Shown here piece by piece: positions 5,639 through 13,011 of a DNA stretch of 30,451 nucleotides. The position numbers were made by a program, and so were the translations under genes. Numbering within the stretch: the first letter of the stretch is position 1; every line of letters begins with the position of its first letter. Source of the stretch: a virus; the IMG/VR virus record IMGVR_UViG_3300042934_000495, positions 1-30,451 of that record; one strand, given 5' to 3'. The notes beneath the pieces are model-generated. The model was not told the DNA's origin and did no database searches. It saw only the letters and a list, made by a program, of their open reading frames with translations.

Positions 5639-7717
5639 CTATGTGCGCCGACGACCGTCGGCGAAGTGCAGCTGCTCACGGTAGCTCTGGCGCAGGCGGC
5701 CGGTCTGTTCGATGAACCCGCGCATCTTGGCCTGCGCCTGACGGACCTCGCGGGCGGCGCGTGCACGGTCGGCGTCGTTCATCGCGGTGACCTCGCGACG
5801 CTTCGCCGCGCGGATCTCCCGCTCGAGGCGACGCTGCTCAGCCCGTTCCTTCTCCGCCACAGGGTCGTACGTGGTGTCGTCCTGCGGGACGGTCAGCCCG
5901 GGCAGGTACGGGACGAGCCGGCACCGACAGTTGTGCACGATGATAGAATCGGCAGTGTACCAACCCCCAGCAGTCTGGAGATTGTAGACATGGCCAGCGA
6001 ACGAGTACCTGTCGACACTGACAATTTGATCCGCCGATACGAGGCCGGTGAGAGCGTCAAGCAGCTCGCCAGCGAGTACGGTGTCTCCCGCGATACGGTC
6101 AACCGCCGACTCCGAAACGCTGGTGTCGAGATCCGCGACCGCTCCGCCTCCATGTACAACCGCATGGCCCAGACCAGCCCCGAAGAGCGCGCCAGACTCT
6201 CCGCCGGCGCCCATGATGCCGTCCGAGGGATGACCCGCGTCGTGGAAGACCTGGAAAGCCGCGCCTACACGAAACAGCTCCGCCTCTCGCACGCGACCGA
6301 TGAGGAGATCGCTCTCGGCCGGGAGGTTCAGCAGCGTGGGCTGGCCGTCACTCCCCAGCAGGCCGTCGGCAAATACAACATCGACCTCGGCGTCGGCGGA
6401 ACCGTCGCCGTGGAAGTGTTCGGCGGCTCCTGGCATCGTGACGGCCGTCACATGGCGCGACTGCCGCAGCGCCTCGTAGACCTCGCCGATCGGGGCTTCA
6501 ACACCCTCATGATCTGGTCGGCTCGTGAGTGGCTTCTCGATGTCGCCCTGGTAGCTGACGAGGTCGTGGCCTTCCACGAGCGCACCCGCAGCGACCCAGC
6601 CTTCCGTCGTCAGTACCGGATGGTTTGGGGTGACGGTGAGTTCGCGACCGGCGGCTGTGTGGATGACGACGACCTGGCCCTCGTACCATCGAGAGTCGGC
6701 AGCCGAAACACCCGTCGGGGCTGACACCGGCACGAAGCCGGGGAAGCAGTTCGGGTGCCCCCAGCCGGCGTTGCGCGCCCCGTCGACGGTCGCCGCGACG
6801 TTCACCGTCACCGTGCCGTCATCGGTCGCGTGCGGCAGAGTCACTGGGCCGGGAGGCGTGCCGTCGGTGGAGAGGATCTTCCCCGCCCACTCGGCGCACT
6901 TCCGGCACGAGTCCAGGCCACGCACCACGGTGACGAGGCCGATGCCCGACTGCTGCATCCGCCACACGCCGGCGTCGTTGTACGCCCGGTTCACGGACGT
7001 GCGGCCCGCCATCTCCGCGTACGCGCCGATCGTCCACCGCCGGTCAGCCCGGTCGGTGAACGACGGGATGCCCTCGGCGAGGAACCGCTGAACCGCGGCC
7101 GCCTGCTGCACCTTCGACGTCGTGATGCCGAGGAGCGTGTTCGGCGAGTGCAGGGCGATGATCCGCTGGTACGCGTCCTGCGGGTAGCGGGTGATGCGCT
7201 GGTTCAGCACCTCGAGCCGCGACTGCAGGTTCAGGGCCACCATGGTGACCGCCTGCGCTGCTGCACCGCTCATCGTCGCCGCGGAGATCTGTGTGGTGGA
7301 GCCGATGAAGGGGAGCGGGACGACCGCCGACGGCTGACGCCCGGCAAGACCGAGCATCGCGGCGGCGGCCGCTTCCCCCTCTGTCGCCGCGACTTCGATG
7401 ACGCGGCGGGCCAAATCTGCGACGCGGAGCCGTTCGGCCATCGCGACCGCGATGCCCTGCAGTTCCCGGATCGCCTTCGCACGGTGCCCGGCGAGCTCCG
7501 CGAGGATCCGGTTCTGCCGGCGCCGCGCTTCGGGGGTAAGGCCGAACGTGGCGACGGGGAGGCCGGCGGCGATCTCCATGTCCCGGACTGCGCGGACCGC
7601 GATCTCGCGGATCAGTTCGTCCTCAGCCTCGCGGTACGCGCGGGCGAGCTCGAGCGACAGCTGCTCGATGATCTCCTCGACGGACTCGGCTTCGGGGTTC
7701 GGGACGAACAGCGCCAC
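5639..7717 (-). CDS. MuF-type minor head protein interrupted by an intein
   Basis: 692 residues as translated; removing the intein leaves 419. N-extein residues 1-323 include a helical part (residues 1-110) and the MuF-like core with NRAYNDAGVWRMQQSGIG and LDSCRKCAEWAGKI. The conserved end motif HPN/CRCRLVPYLPG is split by the intein between N323 and C597. The C-extein is a charged helical tail. MuF proteins sit inside or under the portal and act in head morphogenesis or DNA ejection. The start is GTG at 7717 behind a G-rich site. It follows the portal gene and three tiny membrane protein genes, a normal position for MuF. Function of the precursor needs splicing, because the HPNCRC motif is broken until then. 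Confidence 0.85.
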   Translation of the reverse strand: MALFVPNPEAESVEEIIEQLSLELARAYREAEDELIREIAVRAVRDMEIAAGLPVATFGLTPEARRRQNRILAELAGHRAKAIRELQGIAVAMAERLRVADLARRVIEVAATEGEAAAAAMLGLAGRQPSAVVPLPFIGSTTQISAATMSGAAAQAVTMVALNLQSRLEVLNQRITRYPQDAYQRIIALHSPNTLLGITTSKVQQAAAVQRFLAEGIPSFTDRADRRWTIGAYAEMAGRTSVNRAYNDAGVWRMQQSGIGLVTVVRGLDSCRKCAEWAGKILSTDGTPPGPVTLPHATDDGTVTVNVAATVDGARNAGWGHPNCFPGFVPVSAPTGVSAADSRWYEGQVVVIHTAAGRELTVTPNHPVLTTEGWVAAGALVEGHDLVSYQGDIEKPLTSRPDHEGVEAPIGEVYEALRQSRHVTAVTMPGAAEHFHGDGSADAEVDVVFADGLLGSDGQPTLLNLPAESDLLIGRVREAELFRVGAAFQVFHDAGHPSDGIMGAGGESGALFGAGLGHAVVHGGGAVADLDTSVSESAVDRIAGDTVLAGELLDALTGLVSADQIVSVDRYSFAGHVYNLQTAGGWYTADSIIVHNCRCRLVPYLPGLTVPQDDTTYDPVAEKERAEQRRLEREIRAAKRREVTAMNDADRARAAREVRQAQAKMRGFIEQTGRLRQSYREQLHFADGRRRT
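5930..6748 (-). mobile_element. Intein in the MuF-type head protein gene
   Basis: 273 codons. Splice junction residues are complete: Cys1 (codon 6746-6748), a block-B TPNH (residues 40-43, where T and H assist the first acyl shift), C-terminal block VYNLQTAGGWYTADSIIVHN, and the following extein Cys (codon 5927-5929). This is the class-1 cis-splicing set C1, TxxH, HN/C. Recognisable Hint segments are only about 65 residues at the N end and about 40 at the C end. The roughly 165 residues between them contain no LAGLIDADG-like repeats and read as the complement of the plus-strand endonuclease gene. Splicing would restore HPNCRC in the host protein. Confidence 0.9.
5990..6724 (+). CDS. Antisense homing-endonuclease-like protein inside the intein
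   Basis: 244 residues. A resolvase-type HTH occupies about residues 17-45 (SVKQLASEYGVSRDTVNRRL). A nuclease core follows with YNIDLGVGG and VEVFGGSWHRDGRH, then helix LPQRLVDLADRGF and strand NTLMIW. This matches the Vsr-like/very short patch PD-(D/E)xK layout used by free-standing intein- and intron-associated endonucleases; D132, E142 and H149 are candidate catalytic residues. The ATG at 5990 has GGAG 9 bases upstream (5977-5980), and a TAGAAT -10-like box lies at 5944-5949. Every base of the gene lies within the intein, on the other strand and in codon register with it. It would cut intein-free MuF alleles and drive homing; this is inferred from family and location. Confidence 0.85.
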   Translation: MASERVPVDTDNLIRRYEAGESVKQLASEYGVSRDTVNRRLRNAGVEIRDRSASMYNRMAQTSPEERARLSAGAHDAVRGMTRVVEDLESRAYTKQLRLSHATDEEIALGREVQQRGLAVTPQQAVGKYNIDLGVGGTVAVEVFGGSWHRDGRHMARLPQRLVDLADRGFNTLMIWSAREWLLDVALVADEVVAFHERTRSDPAFRRQYRMVWGDGEFATGGCVDDDDLALVPSRVGSRNTRRG

Positions 7718-7737
7718 GATGACCCCCGATCAGGTCC

Positions 7738-7854
7738 TCAGTCGCTGATGCACCAGACGAACGCGGCAGCCCAGACGAGGAGCATCGTCACGACGCGGCC
7801 CAGGAGGCGGCGCTTCGTGACCACGATGTCGGGGTGGTGGTAGTGGACGTTCAC
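7738..7854 (-). CDS. Tiny membrane protein (38 aa)
   Basis: GTG start at 7854, 38 residues: a polar, His-containing N-terminus, basic KRR at about residues 14-16, then one hydrophobic segment (VVTMLLVWAAAFVWCI). The positive-inside rule would place the N-terminus in the cytoplasm. It overlaps the upstream gene by GTGA (7851-7854). No family is recognised. Position between portal and MuF is unusual for a membrane protein. Confidence 0.6.
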   Translation of the reverse strand: MNVHYHHPDIVVTKRRLLGRVVTMLLVWAAAFVWCISD

Positions 7855-7979
7855 TCGAAGTCGCCTTGCGCCTGCCGCCACAGCATGTAGAAGACCCACC
7901 CGATGATCAGCAGGCCCACCGCGAGGGCGATGCCGCCGAGGACGCTCAGTCCGATGAGGACGAGCAGCATCCCAGGCAT
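7851..7979 (-). CDS. Tiny membrane protein (42 aa)
   Basis: 42 residues, almost wholly one long hydrophobic segment (residues 3-33, with LLVLIGLSVLGGIALAVGLL) followed by a short polar tail WRQAQGDFE. The length would allow one long or two short helices, as in small holin-like proteins. The start ATG at 7979 lies one base after the stop of the upstream gene, and the stop overlaps the next gene. Function unknown. Confidence 0.6.
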   Translation of the reverse strand: MPGMLLVLIGLSVLGGIALAVGLLIIGWVFYMLWRQAQGDFE

Positions 7980-7980
7980 G

Positions 7981-8133
7981 TCATGACCTGCGTGCTCGGC
8001 GGGCTGTACGGTTCGCGTCGTGGACGATGTCGAACCAGGAGGGGTCAGGCGTCCGCAGTCCGCGGCCGCACCCGGCGAGGAGTGCGCATGAGACGGCGCC
8101 GAGCATCAGGATCACCACGCCGGCGCCGATCAC
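7981..8133 (-). CDS. Tiny membrane or lipoprotein-like protein (50 aa)
   Basis: GTG start overlapping the portal stop by four bases (GTGA, 8130-8133). Residues 2-21 are hydrophobic and end in LLAGC, which resembles a lipobox with Cys22 as the possible lipid site, but the N-terminus has no Lys or Arg before the hydrophobic part. The C-terminal half is polar and basic (TARRARRS). It could be a lipoprotein or a single-pass membrane protein. Confidence 0.6.
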   Translation of the reverse strand: MIGAGVVILMLGAVSCALLAGCGRGLRTPDPSWFDIVHDANRTARRARRS

Positions 8134-9731
8134 GGCTCCACATCCTGATCCTGGTCGTCGTCGGCGTCGTCCGGGTCGTCGCCGTCGAACGCGGCCGGGT
8201 CAGCGACCGGAGGGCGGTCAGCACGAATCGCGGCGACCTCGTCGCGCACCTGGTCGTCGTCCCAGTCAGGGTTCGCGCGGCGCACCTTCTGCTCGGTGGA
8301 GATCGCCCCGGCGGCATCCAGCAGGGAGAGCGTCTGCGCCAGCTGCAGCGGCGACTCCTGCGACGTGTCCGGGAACTCGACGGTGATGTCGTCGTACCGG
8401 CCGCCACCCTTACCAGGGAACAGGATCCCGTCGAGCTCCATCGCGACCGACGCCTGCCGTGCGATCGCCGAACGGTCGCGGAGGATCTTCTTGTCGCGCG
8501 TGCGCTCCGACGCGGACTTCCGGTCCGACACCTCGGTCGCGGTCATCGCACCGTCGCCGCCGCCGGCGTAGTCGCCCCATGCGGACGGGGAGAACCCGGC
8601 CTTGCGGAGGATCTCGCGGTACACGGCCGCCGCTGTACGCTCGTGCTCCTCGACACGGATGTCGAACTGCACCTTGTCGATCGTCATCTGCGAAGGGTCA
8701 CCGGGCGTGTTCAGGCCGGCGAAGATCTCGCGGCCAGCGTCGAACGATGCGCCCACGCCGACCGCGTTGATGTCGAGCATCGCGTCGGGCACGAGGATCT
8801 TGCCGGCGCCGAGGCGAAGGTCACGCATCCACGAGGAGAACGTCTCGTCGAGCCAGTCGAACAACGGGTGCAGCTGCGCGAAGTCGGAGCGCCCCGTGTA
8901 CGCGAGCGGGCCCATCTTCCGCCATGCCGCGGTGGGCATGTTCGGGTTGTACGACGCGGTCAGCCGGTCCAGGCTCGTCTCGATGAGCGACTGGTCGTTC
9001 ACGAGGGTGGCGAAGACCGCGGTCTCGGGACGGTCGTTCAGCGACACCCGGCGGCCGAGGTTCTTCTCAGTCCCCTGGAACAGGGCGTGCTCGATGTAGC
9101 CGATGCCGTGGTGCTCGAGGTGCCGCCAGTACGTGGAGCCGTCCCGGTACTCGGTCCACATCGTGAGCTCGACCATGCGGCCACTGCGGAACGTGGGGAT
9201 GACCACGTCGGCGGCGACGGTCTCCAACCAGACGTGATCCTCGACAGCGACATCCCAGCGGGTGACGAGCACCGCGGCACCGAGCGCCGACTTCTGCTCA
9301 CCCATCTGGTTGTACGTGGCGTGCGCGTCGTCGGAGTTCGCGATCTTGTCGAGACGAGCCTGCGCCTGCTTCGACGCGTCCTTCGTCTGCCCGTCCTGCT
9401 TCTCCGGCAGGCCGACTGCGGGCGGCTCCGCGAACACCAGGTCGGATGCGAGGGTCGCGAGGTCGGCGGCGGCCGGCACGTGAATGCGGGAGCGGTTCTC
9501 ACCGGCCGGGACGGGGCGACCCCAGAACATGCGGGATGCGGCGCCGACGATCCCGCCACGCATCGGCACACCACGGCGCTGATGCGTCGCGTCGCCCTGC
9601 GCCTCACGCCGGTACAGCTTCTCGAGCCGGTCGGTGTCACCCGTCCACCAGGCTTCGTTCTCGTCGAACGCGCGGTACGCGAAGCCCCACGGCTCAGGGA
9701 GCCACGGTGTGTTCTGTTCGGGGATCGGCAC
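8130..9731 (-). CDS. Portal protein
   Basis: 533 residues, the common length of SPP1 gp6-like portals. It directly follows the terminase large subunit gene. It has the Arg/Trp-rich N-terminus, a mid region with VEDHVWLETVAADVVIPTF, a long helical part around the expected crown/stem, and a very acidic C-terminus (DDPDDADDDQDQD). The portal is the dodecameric ring at one head vertex through which DNA is packaged and released, and it docks the terminase. The start at 9731 follows a GAGAGGGGACC stretch. Confidence 0.85.
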   Translation of the reverse strand: MPIPEQNTPWLPEPWGFAYRAFDENEAWWTGDTDRLEKLYRREAQGDATHQRRGVPMRGGIVGAASRMFWGRPVPAGENRSRIHVPAAADLATLASDLVFAEPPAVGLPEKQDGQTKDASKQAQARLDKIANSDDAHATYNQMGEQKSALGAAVLVTRWDVAVEDHVWLETVAADVVIPTFRSGRMVELTMWTEYRDGSTYWRHLEHHGIGYIEHALFQGTEKNLGRRVSLNDRPETAVFATLVNDQSLIETSLDRLTASYNPNMPTAAWRKMGPLAYTGRSDFAQLHPLFDWLDETFSSWMRDLRLGAGKILVPDAMLDINAVGVGASFDAGREIFAGLNTPGDPSQMTIDKVQFDIRVEEHERTAAAVYREILRKAGFSPSAWGDYAGGGDGAMTATEVSDRKSASERTRDKKILRDRSAIARQASVAMELDGILFPGKGGGRYDDITVEFPDTSQESPLQLAQTLSLLDAAGAISTEQKVRRANPDWDDDQVRDEVAAIRADRPPVADPAAFDGDDPDDADDDQDQDVEP

Positions 9732-9743
9732 GGGGGTCCCCTC

Positions 9744-11045
9744 TCAGGCGGCGAGTTCGAGCATCGGCTGCCAGTAGCCGACGGTGGAGTGTGTGATGTA
9801 GCGGCCGCCGTCGAGGTAGTGGTCGTCTTCTTTCACGACTTCGTCTTCGCCCTCGGCGGTGGCTTTCTCGTCCCACCGGTACTCGGTGACCTCGGACTGC
9901 CAGCCCTCGCAGCGGTCGGTGACGACCATGCGGGGTTCGTCGCCGTCGAGGAGGTTCGCGATCGTCGCGATCCCCTTCAGCACGTCGTTGTCCGCCGGCC
10001 ACGGTGCGAGCCCCGTGCCGCGGAGATCCTGGTGCAACTGCGTACGGAACGACGCGGCCGCAGGGTCGAGCATCAGGAAGCGGGGACGGAGGCCGTCAGG
10101 TTCCGGGTGGTGCTGCTCACCCAGCCAGCCACGGAAGCGGCGGGAGAGCTCGGAGTCGGTGAGGCGGAGGCCGTTGTTCTTCTCGTCCTTCGAGTTGTAG
10201 CCCCACTCGTCCATCAGGATCAGACGCGGCTTCTCTTCGGCGGTGACACCGAGCATGAGCGCCGTGGTTGCGTTCGTGGTGCCGTAGTCCATGCCGATGC
10301 CCATGATCTCCTGCATGCGCGGCAGCGACGCCCAGGGGATGACGTGCTTCTCGGGGTCCCACATGGGGTAGACGGCGCCCTCAGCGTTCGTCCACTCGCC
10401 CTTGATGAACCGGTCGTAGAAGACGCCGCTGTACGAGCGTTTCATGCGGTCGATGTACGACTGCTCGAGCGTGGGGTTGTCGAGCATCGTGAAGTGGAAG
10501 TGGATCAGGTCGACCGCGTCGGCCTTGAGGATCCAGGACTTCCGCATCCAGTGGTTCCGGGATGCGGGGTTCATCGTCGCGAGGAGCCGCGAGCCCTTCA
10601 CCCGGAGGCGGGTGATCAGCATGTTCCAGAACACCTCGGGCAGCAGGGTCGCCTCGTCGACGTACGCCAGCGCCACCGTCGCACCCTGAATGCGGCCGAC
10701 GGATTCCGCGTTGTGCGCGCCGACGACCATGACCTCACGGCCGAGGATGATCGCCTTCGTCGCCCCCGGCGTGTACACGATGGATGCGGCGACGAGCGAG
10801 CCGAACAGGCCAGGATCCTGCAGCGGAACGAACACGTTCTGGTACACCGTCTGCAGCGTGCGCCCGACGATCAGGATCAGCCCGTTCCTCGGCGCGACGC
10901 GCACAGCGAGGAGGAACGCGATCAGCGACGCGATCGTCTTCCCCGCCGACACCGACCCAGACCACAGCGCGAGCGTGCGCTGCTTCGACGCGGACACCGA
11001 CAGGATCTGCTTCCGCGACAGCAGCCGCTCAGCGTTACCCAGCAT
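9744..11045 (-). CDS. Terminase large subunit
   Basis: 433 residues from the ATG at 11045. ATPase domain: Walker A GSVSAGKT (residues 30-37), Walker B ALAYVDEA (125-132) and the coupling motif LLATMNP (154-160). RNase H-like nuclease domain: GMDYGTT with D253, LMLDPAA with D327, and a late DHYLDGGRY with D409/D412, giving the acidic triad. It pumps DNA into the procapsid through the portal and cuts concatemers. The ATG overlaps the end of the small subunit by 11 bases. A longer in-frame extension exists but is made of basic out-of-frame-like residues. Confidence 0.93.
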   Translation of the reverse strand: MLGNAERLLSRKQILSVSASKQRTLALWSGSVSAGKTIASLIAFLLAVRVAPRNGLILIVGRTLQTVYQNVFVPLQDPGLFGSLVAASIVYTPGATKAIILGREVMVVGAHNAESVGRIQGATVALAYVDEATLLPEVFWNMLITRLRVKGSRLLATMNPASRNHWMRKSWILKADAVDLIHFHFTMLDNPTLEQSYIDRMKRSYSGVFYDRFIKGEWTNAEGAVYPMWDPEKHVIPWASLPRMQEIMGIGMDYGTTNATTALMLGVTAEEKPRLILMDEWGYNSKDEKNNGLRLTDSELSRRFRGWLGEQHHPEPDGLRPRFLMLDPAAASFRTQLHQDLRGTGLAPWPADNDVLKGIATIANLLDGDEPRMVVTDRCEGWQSEVTEYRWDEKATAEGEDEVVKEDDHYLDGGRYITHSTVGYWQPMLELAA

Positions 11046-11553
11046 CCGCCGGCGTCTCATCCTCAGCGCGAATCGCGTCCGCCGCGAGCTCGAGCGCCGC
11101 CGCGAACGTGTCGAGCACGCCAGCAGCACCATCCACAGGACTCGCGTCCTTCTCGACGATGCGGGTCAGCTTGTCGAACACGATCGCCGCAGACGTGATG
11201 ATCGTTCGTCGAGCGTCCACGGGCACGCTGTCGAGCTCCTGCGAGTTGAACGTGTTGTCCTTGCCGCCGAAGTTGTACACCGTGAACGGCCCATCGAGCA
11301 TGTCGAGCATGTCGTTCGCCGCGACGTCGAGGCGCTCCGCGAGCCGCTGCCGGCGCTCGGTCAGATCGACGCTGCGAGCCTCTTGTGCGCTTTTTGTCGC
11401 TGACCGGTCAAAGGCGCGGTCGTTGTCGGCGCAGATGTTGGAGACGGATCCGGCGCTGATGCCGGTCTGTCGGGCGATCTCGTTGCGGGCGAGTCCCTCG
11501 GCGTGGAGACGGAGGACTTCGTCGCGCTGTGCGTCGGTGAGCTTGCCAGCCAT
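11035..11553 (-). CDS. Terminase small subunit
   Basis: 172 residues. An N-terminal HTH (DEVLRLHAEGLARNEIARQT, then GISAGSVSNICADND) is followed by a helical oligomerisation region. It recognises the packaging site and recruits the large subunit encoded just downstream. The ATG at 11553 has a GAGGTGA site 7 bases upstream. It is the first gene of the late operon after a gap of about 125 bases that contains its leader. Confidence 0.85.
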   Translation of the reverse strand: MAGKLTDAQRDEVLRLHAEGLARNEIARQTGISAGSVSNICADNDRAFDRSATKSAQEARSVDLTERRQRLAERLDVAANDMLDMLDGPFTVYNFGGKDNTFNSQELDSVPVDARRTIITSAAIVFDKLTRIVEKDASPVDGAAGVLDTFAAALELAADAIRAEDETPADAG

Positions 11554-11678
11554 GGCGGTTCACCTCGCTCGTGGGCCTCTTGCCCGATGGCGGTTGCCGC
11601 GTTCGCACCTGGATGTCTAGGGCGGCTGGGAGCATCGATGGTGTGCCGCCATGGTGGCGGGACAGAGAGGGGGTCCTC

Positions 11679-11831
11679 ATGGTCGAGTGTCCGCAGTGTG
11701 GCGGGTCGGCTGAGGTGACGCGGAACCCGGACAGGTTGACGCTGCCGAAGAACCACGGGAAGTGCAGTGCGTGTGGTCACGAGTGGAACTTCAACTCGGT
11801 GACGCCGCGGGATAGCCGGCTGGGGATGTAG
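11679..11831 (+). CDS. Small zinc-ribbon protein on the plus strand
   Basis: 50 residues. Two CxxC knuckles (CPQCGG at residues 4-7 and CSACGHEW at 29-32) form a classic zinc ribbon, the kind found in small nucleic-acid- or protein-binding phage proteins. It reads opposite to all neighbours, in the gap between the early operon end and terminase. A G-rich site lies before the ATG and a hairpin terminator just downstream. Confidence 0.65.
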   Translation: MVECPQCGGSAEVTRNPDRLTLPKNHGKCSACGHEWNFNSVTPRDSRLGM

Positions 11832-11843
11832 TCGGACGACGAG

Positions 11844-11868
11844 AGCCCCGGCTGTGCGGGCCGGGGCT
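11844..11868. terminator. Bidirectional terminator hairpin
   Basis: AGCCCCGGC (11844-11852) pairs with GCCGGGGCT (11860-11868) around a 7-base loop. It follows the plus-strand zinc-ribbon gene by 12 bases, with a short TCTC after it. The minus-strand early genes also run into it. It therefore probably ends both messages and separates early from late genes. Confidence 0.65.
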
Positions 11869-11891
11869 TCTCGGGCGGAGTTCTCCACCAT

Positions 11892-11951
11892 CTACGATTC
11901 AGTCTGCGGGTATTGCGGCTTTTGCGTATTTTCTTCGGCCAGATTCGTCAT
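11892..11951 (-). CDS. Possible 19-residue coupled peptide
   Basis: A 19-codon frame starts with an ATG that overlaps the stop of the HTH gene (ATGA, 11948-11951) and reads MTNLAEENTQKPQYPQTES. It is the last frame before the terminator and is lower in GC than its surroundings. Coupling makes translation plausible, but it may be only a fortuitous frame. Confidence 0.3.
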   Translation of the reverse strand: MTNLAEENTQKPQYPQTES

Positions 11952-12163
11952 CGGCGTGTCGGGATGCCGCGGGGCCGGCCGCGGCGCACGGTCGGTTCGA
12001 TTCGGATGACAGCCTTGGACAGCACCTCGGTGACGCCGTCGCTGTTCAGGCGGGTGGCGAGGCGGTCGTTCTCGATCCACTCGTAAATCGTGCGGGGGGC
12101 TTTGCCGACGAGCAGGGCGGCTTCCTTCACGGTCACCCATTCCTTCGGCTGCGCGGTGCTCAC
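11948..12163 (-). CDS. Helix-turn-helix (excisionase/MerR-like) DNA-binding protein
   Basis: 71 residues from a GTG at 12163 that overlaps the upstream stop (GTGA). WVTVKEAALLVGKAPRTIYE then WIENDRL is the classic winged HTH of helix_turn_helix_17/excisionase-like proteins, which bend or bind DNA. The C-terminus is basic (RRGRPRGIPTRR). In a phage it could be an excisionase or a switch of late expression, given its location at the end of the early genes. Which one is not shown by the sequence. Confidence 0.75.
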   Translation of the reverse strand: MSTAQPKEWVTVKEAALLVGKAPRTIYEWIENDRLATRLNSDGVTEVLSKAVIRIEPTVRRGRPRGIPTRR

Positions 12164-13011
12164 GCGGTCTTCCTCTCGTCGGTCTGCGGTCGGAAAGTCT
12201 CCCCGTCCCACACCCACAGGGTGCGGTCGCGCCATCCGGTGACGGCGGCGAGGTCGGCGTCCCACAGCGCGGGGATGCCTTGGGGGCGGGAGCGGGCGCC
12301 GATGTCGTGGCAGACGCATCCGCATGCGAGTTCGGTGCACGCGAGGTGGTGTTCGTCGCGGCAGGGGTCTGAGCCGATCCATCGGGGGGAGTCGTCGCGG
12401 ATCCGGTCGAGCAGCTCGCCACAGTTGCCGCAGGTGACCACTGTGGCGCCGTGCACCTTGCGGGTCTGGTTGCCGCCGGCCCAGAGTGCGAACTGGTCGC
12501 ACTTCGGGCAGCGGACCCGTTCCAGCTGGAGCTCGCGTTCTTCGACCTCGAGGGACCGGTAGGCGCGTTCGGCGGCGTGGGCGAACATGATGGCGTCGCG
12601 GGCGCCGGCTTCGGTGTGCACCCAGGCGTCGAGGGTGAGCCCAGCTTGGGAGCGGAGGAGGCGGGTGCATTCGTCGAGGGCGAGGACCGTGAGGGGCAGG
12701 TTCGTGTACCCGTCGGGGGTGGAGCCTTTGATGCCGCCGCCGTCGGCTGAGACGGCGCGGCCGTCGGTTTCGAGGACGAGCTGCGCGAAGGTGCGCCATT
12801 TCAGGTGTGCGGCGTCGAGCTTCTCGTAGCACCACTGGCAGAGGTAGCCGCGGTCGGCGGAGCGGGGGAGGCAGCCGTTGCATTCGCCGGGGCGGATGCT
12901 GGCGGCCCATCCTTCGTGGTCGAGGCAGGTGACGCGGTGCTGGCCGCGGTGCGTGCAGGGGCGGATGCCGGGGAGGCCCGACGTCGTGATGCAGAGGATC
13001 GTCACACCCAC
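12160..13011 (-). CDS. Multi-cysteine zinc-binding protein
   Basis: 283 residues with at least five Cys clusters: CNGC, CQWCYEK, CPKCDQF, CGNCGE, and CGCVCH near the C-terminus, suggesting several zinc knuckles. A helical region lies between the first two and the last three. Proteins of this type occur in many actinobacteriophages with no known role. The C-terminal part (WDADLAAVTGWRDRTLWVWD) is not cysteine-rich. The start at 13011 overlaps the end of the next gene upstream. Confidence 0.7.
   Translation of the reverse strand: MGVTILCITTSGLPGIRPCTHRGQHRVTCLDHEGWAASIRPGECNGCLPRSADRGYLCQWCYEKLDAAHLKWRTFAQLVLETDGRAVSADGGGIKGSTPDGYTNLPLTVLALDECTRLLRSQAGLTLDAWVHTEAGARDAIMFAHAAERAYRSLEVEERELQLERVRCPKCDQFALWAGGNQTRKVHGATVVTCGNCGELLDRIRDDSPRWIGSDPCRDEHHLACTELACGCVCHDIGARSRPQGIPALWDADLAAVTGWRDRTLWVWDGETFRPQTDERKTA

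Noticed and set aside
5624-5989. In-frame upstream extension of the nested endonuclease
   Set aside because: It would run through C-extein coding sequence with shadow-like residues; the ATG at 5990 with GGAG and the following HTH is far better.
7866-11198. Very long plus-strand open frame (1110 codons) opposite portal and terminase
   Set aside because: It is antisense to clearly recognised portal and terminase genes, is full of Arg, His and Val in shadow-like composition, and has no domain of its own. High GC makes such frames common.
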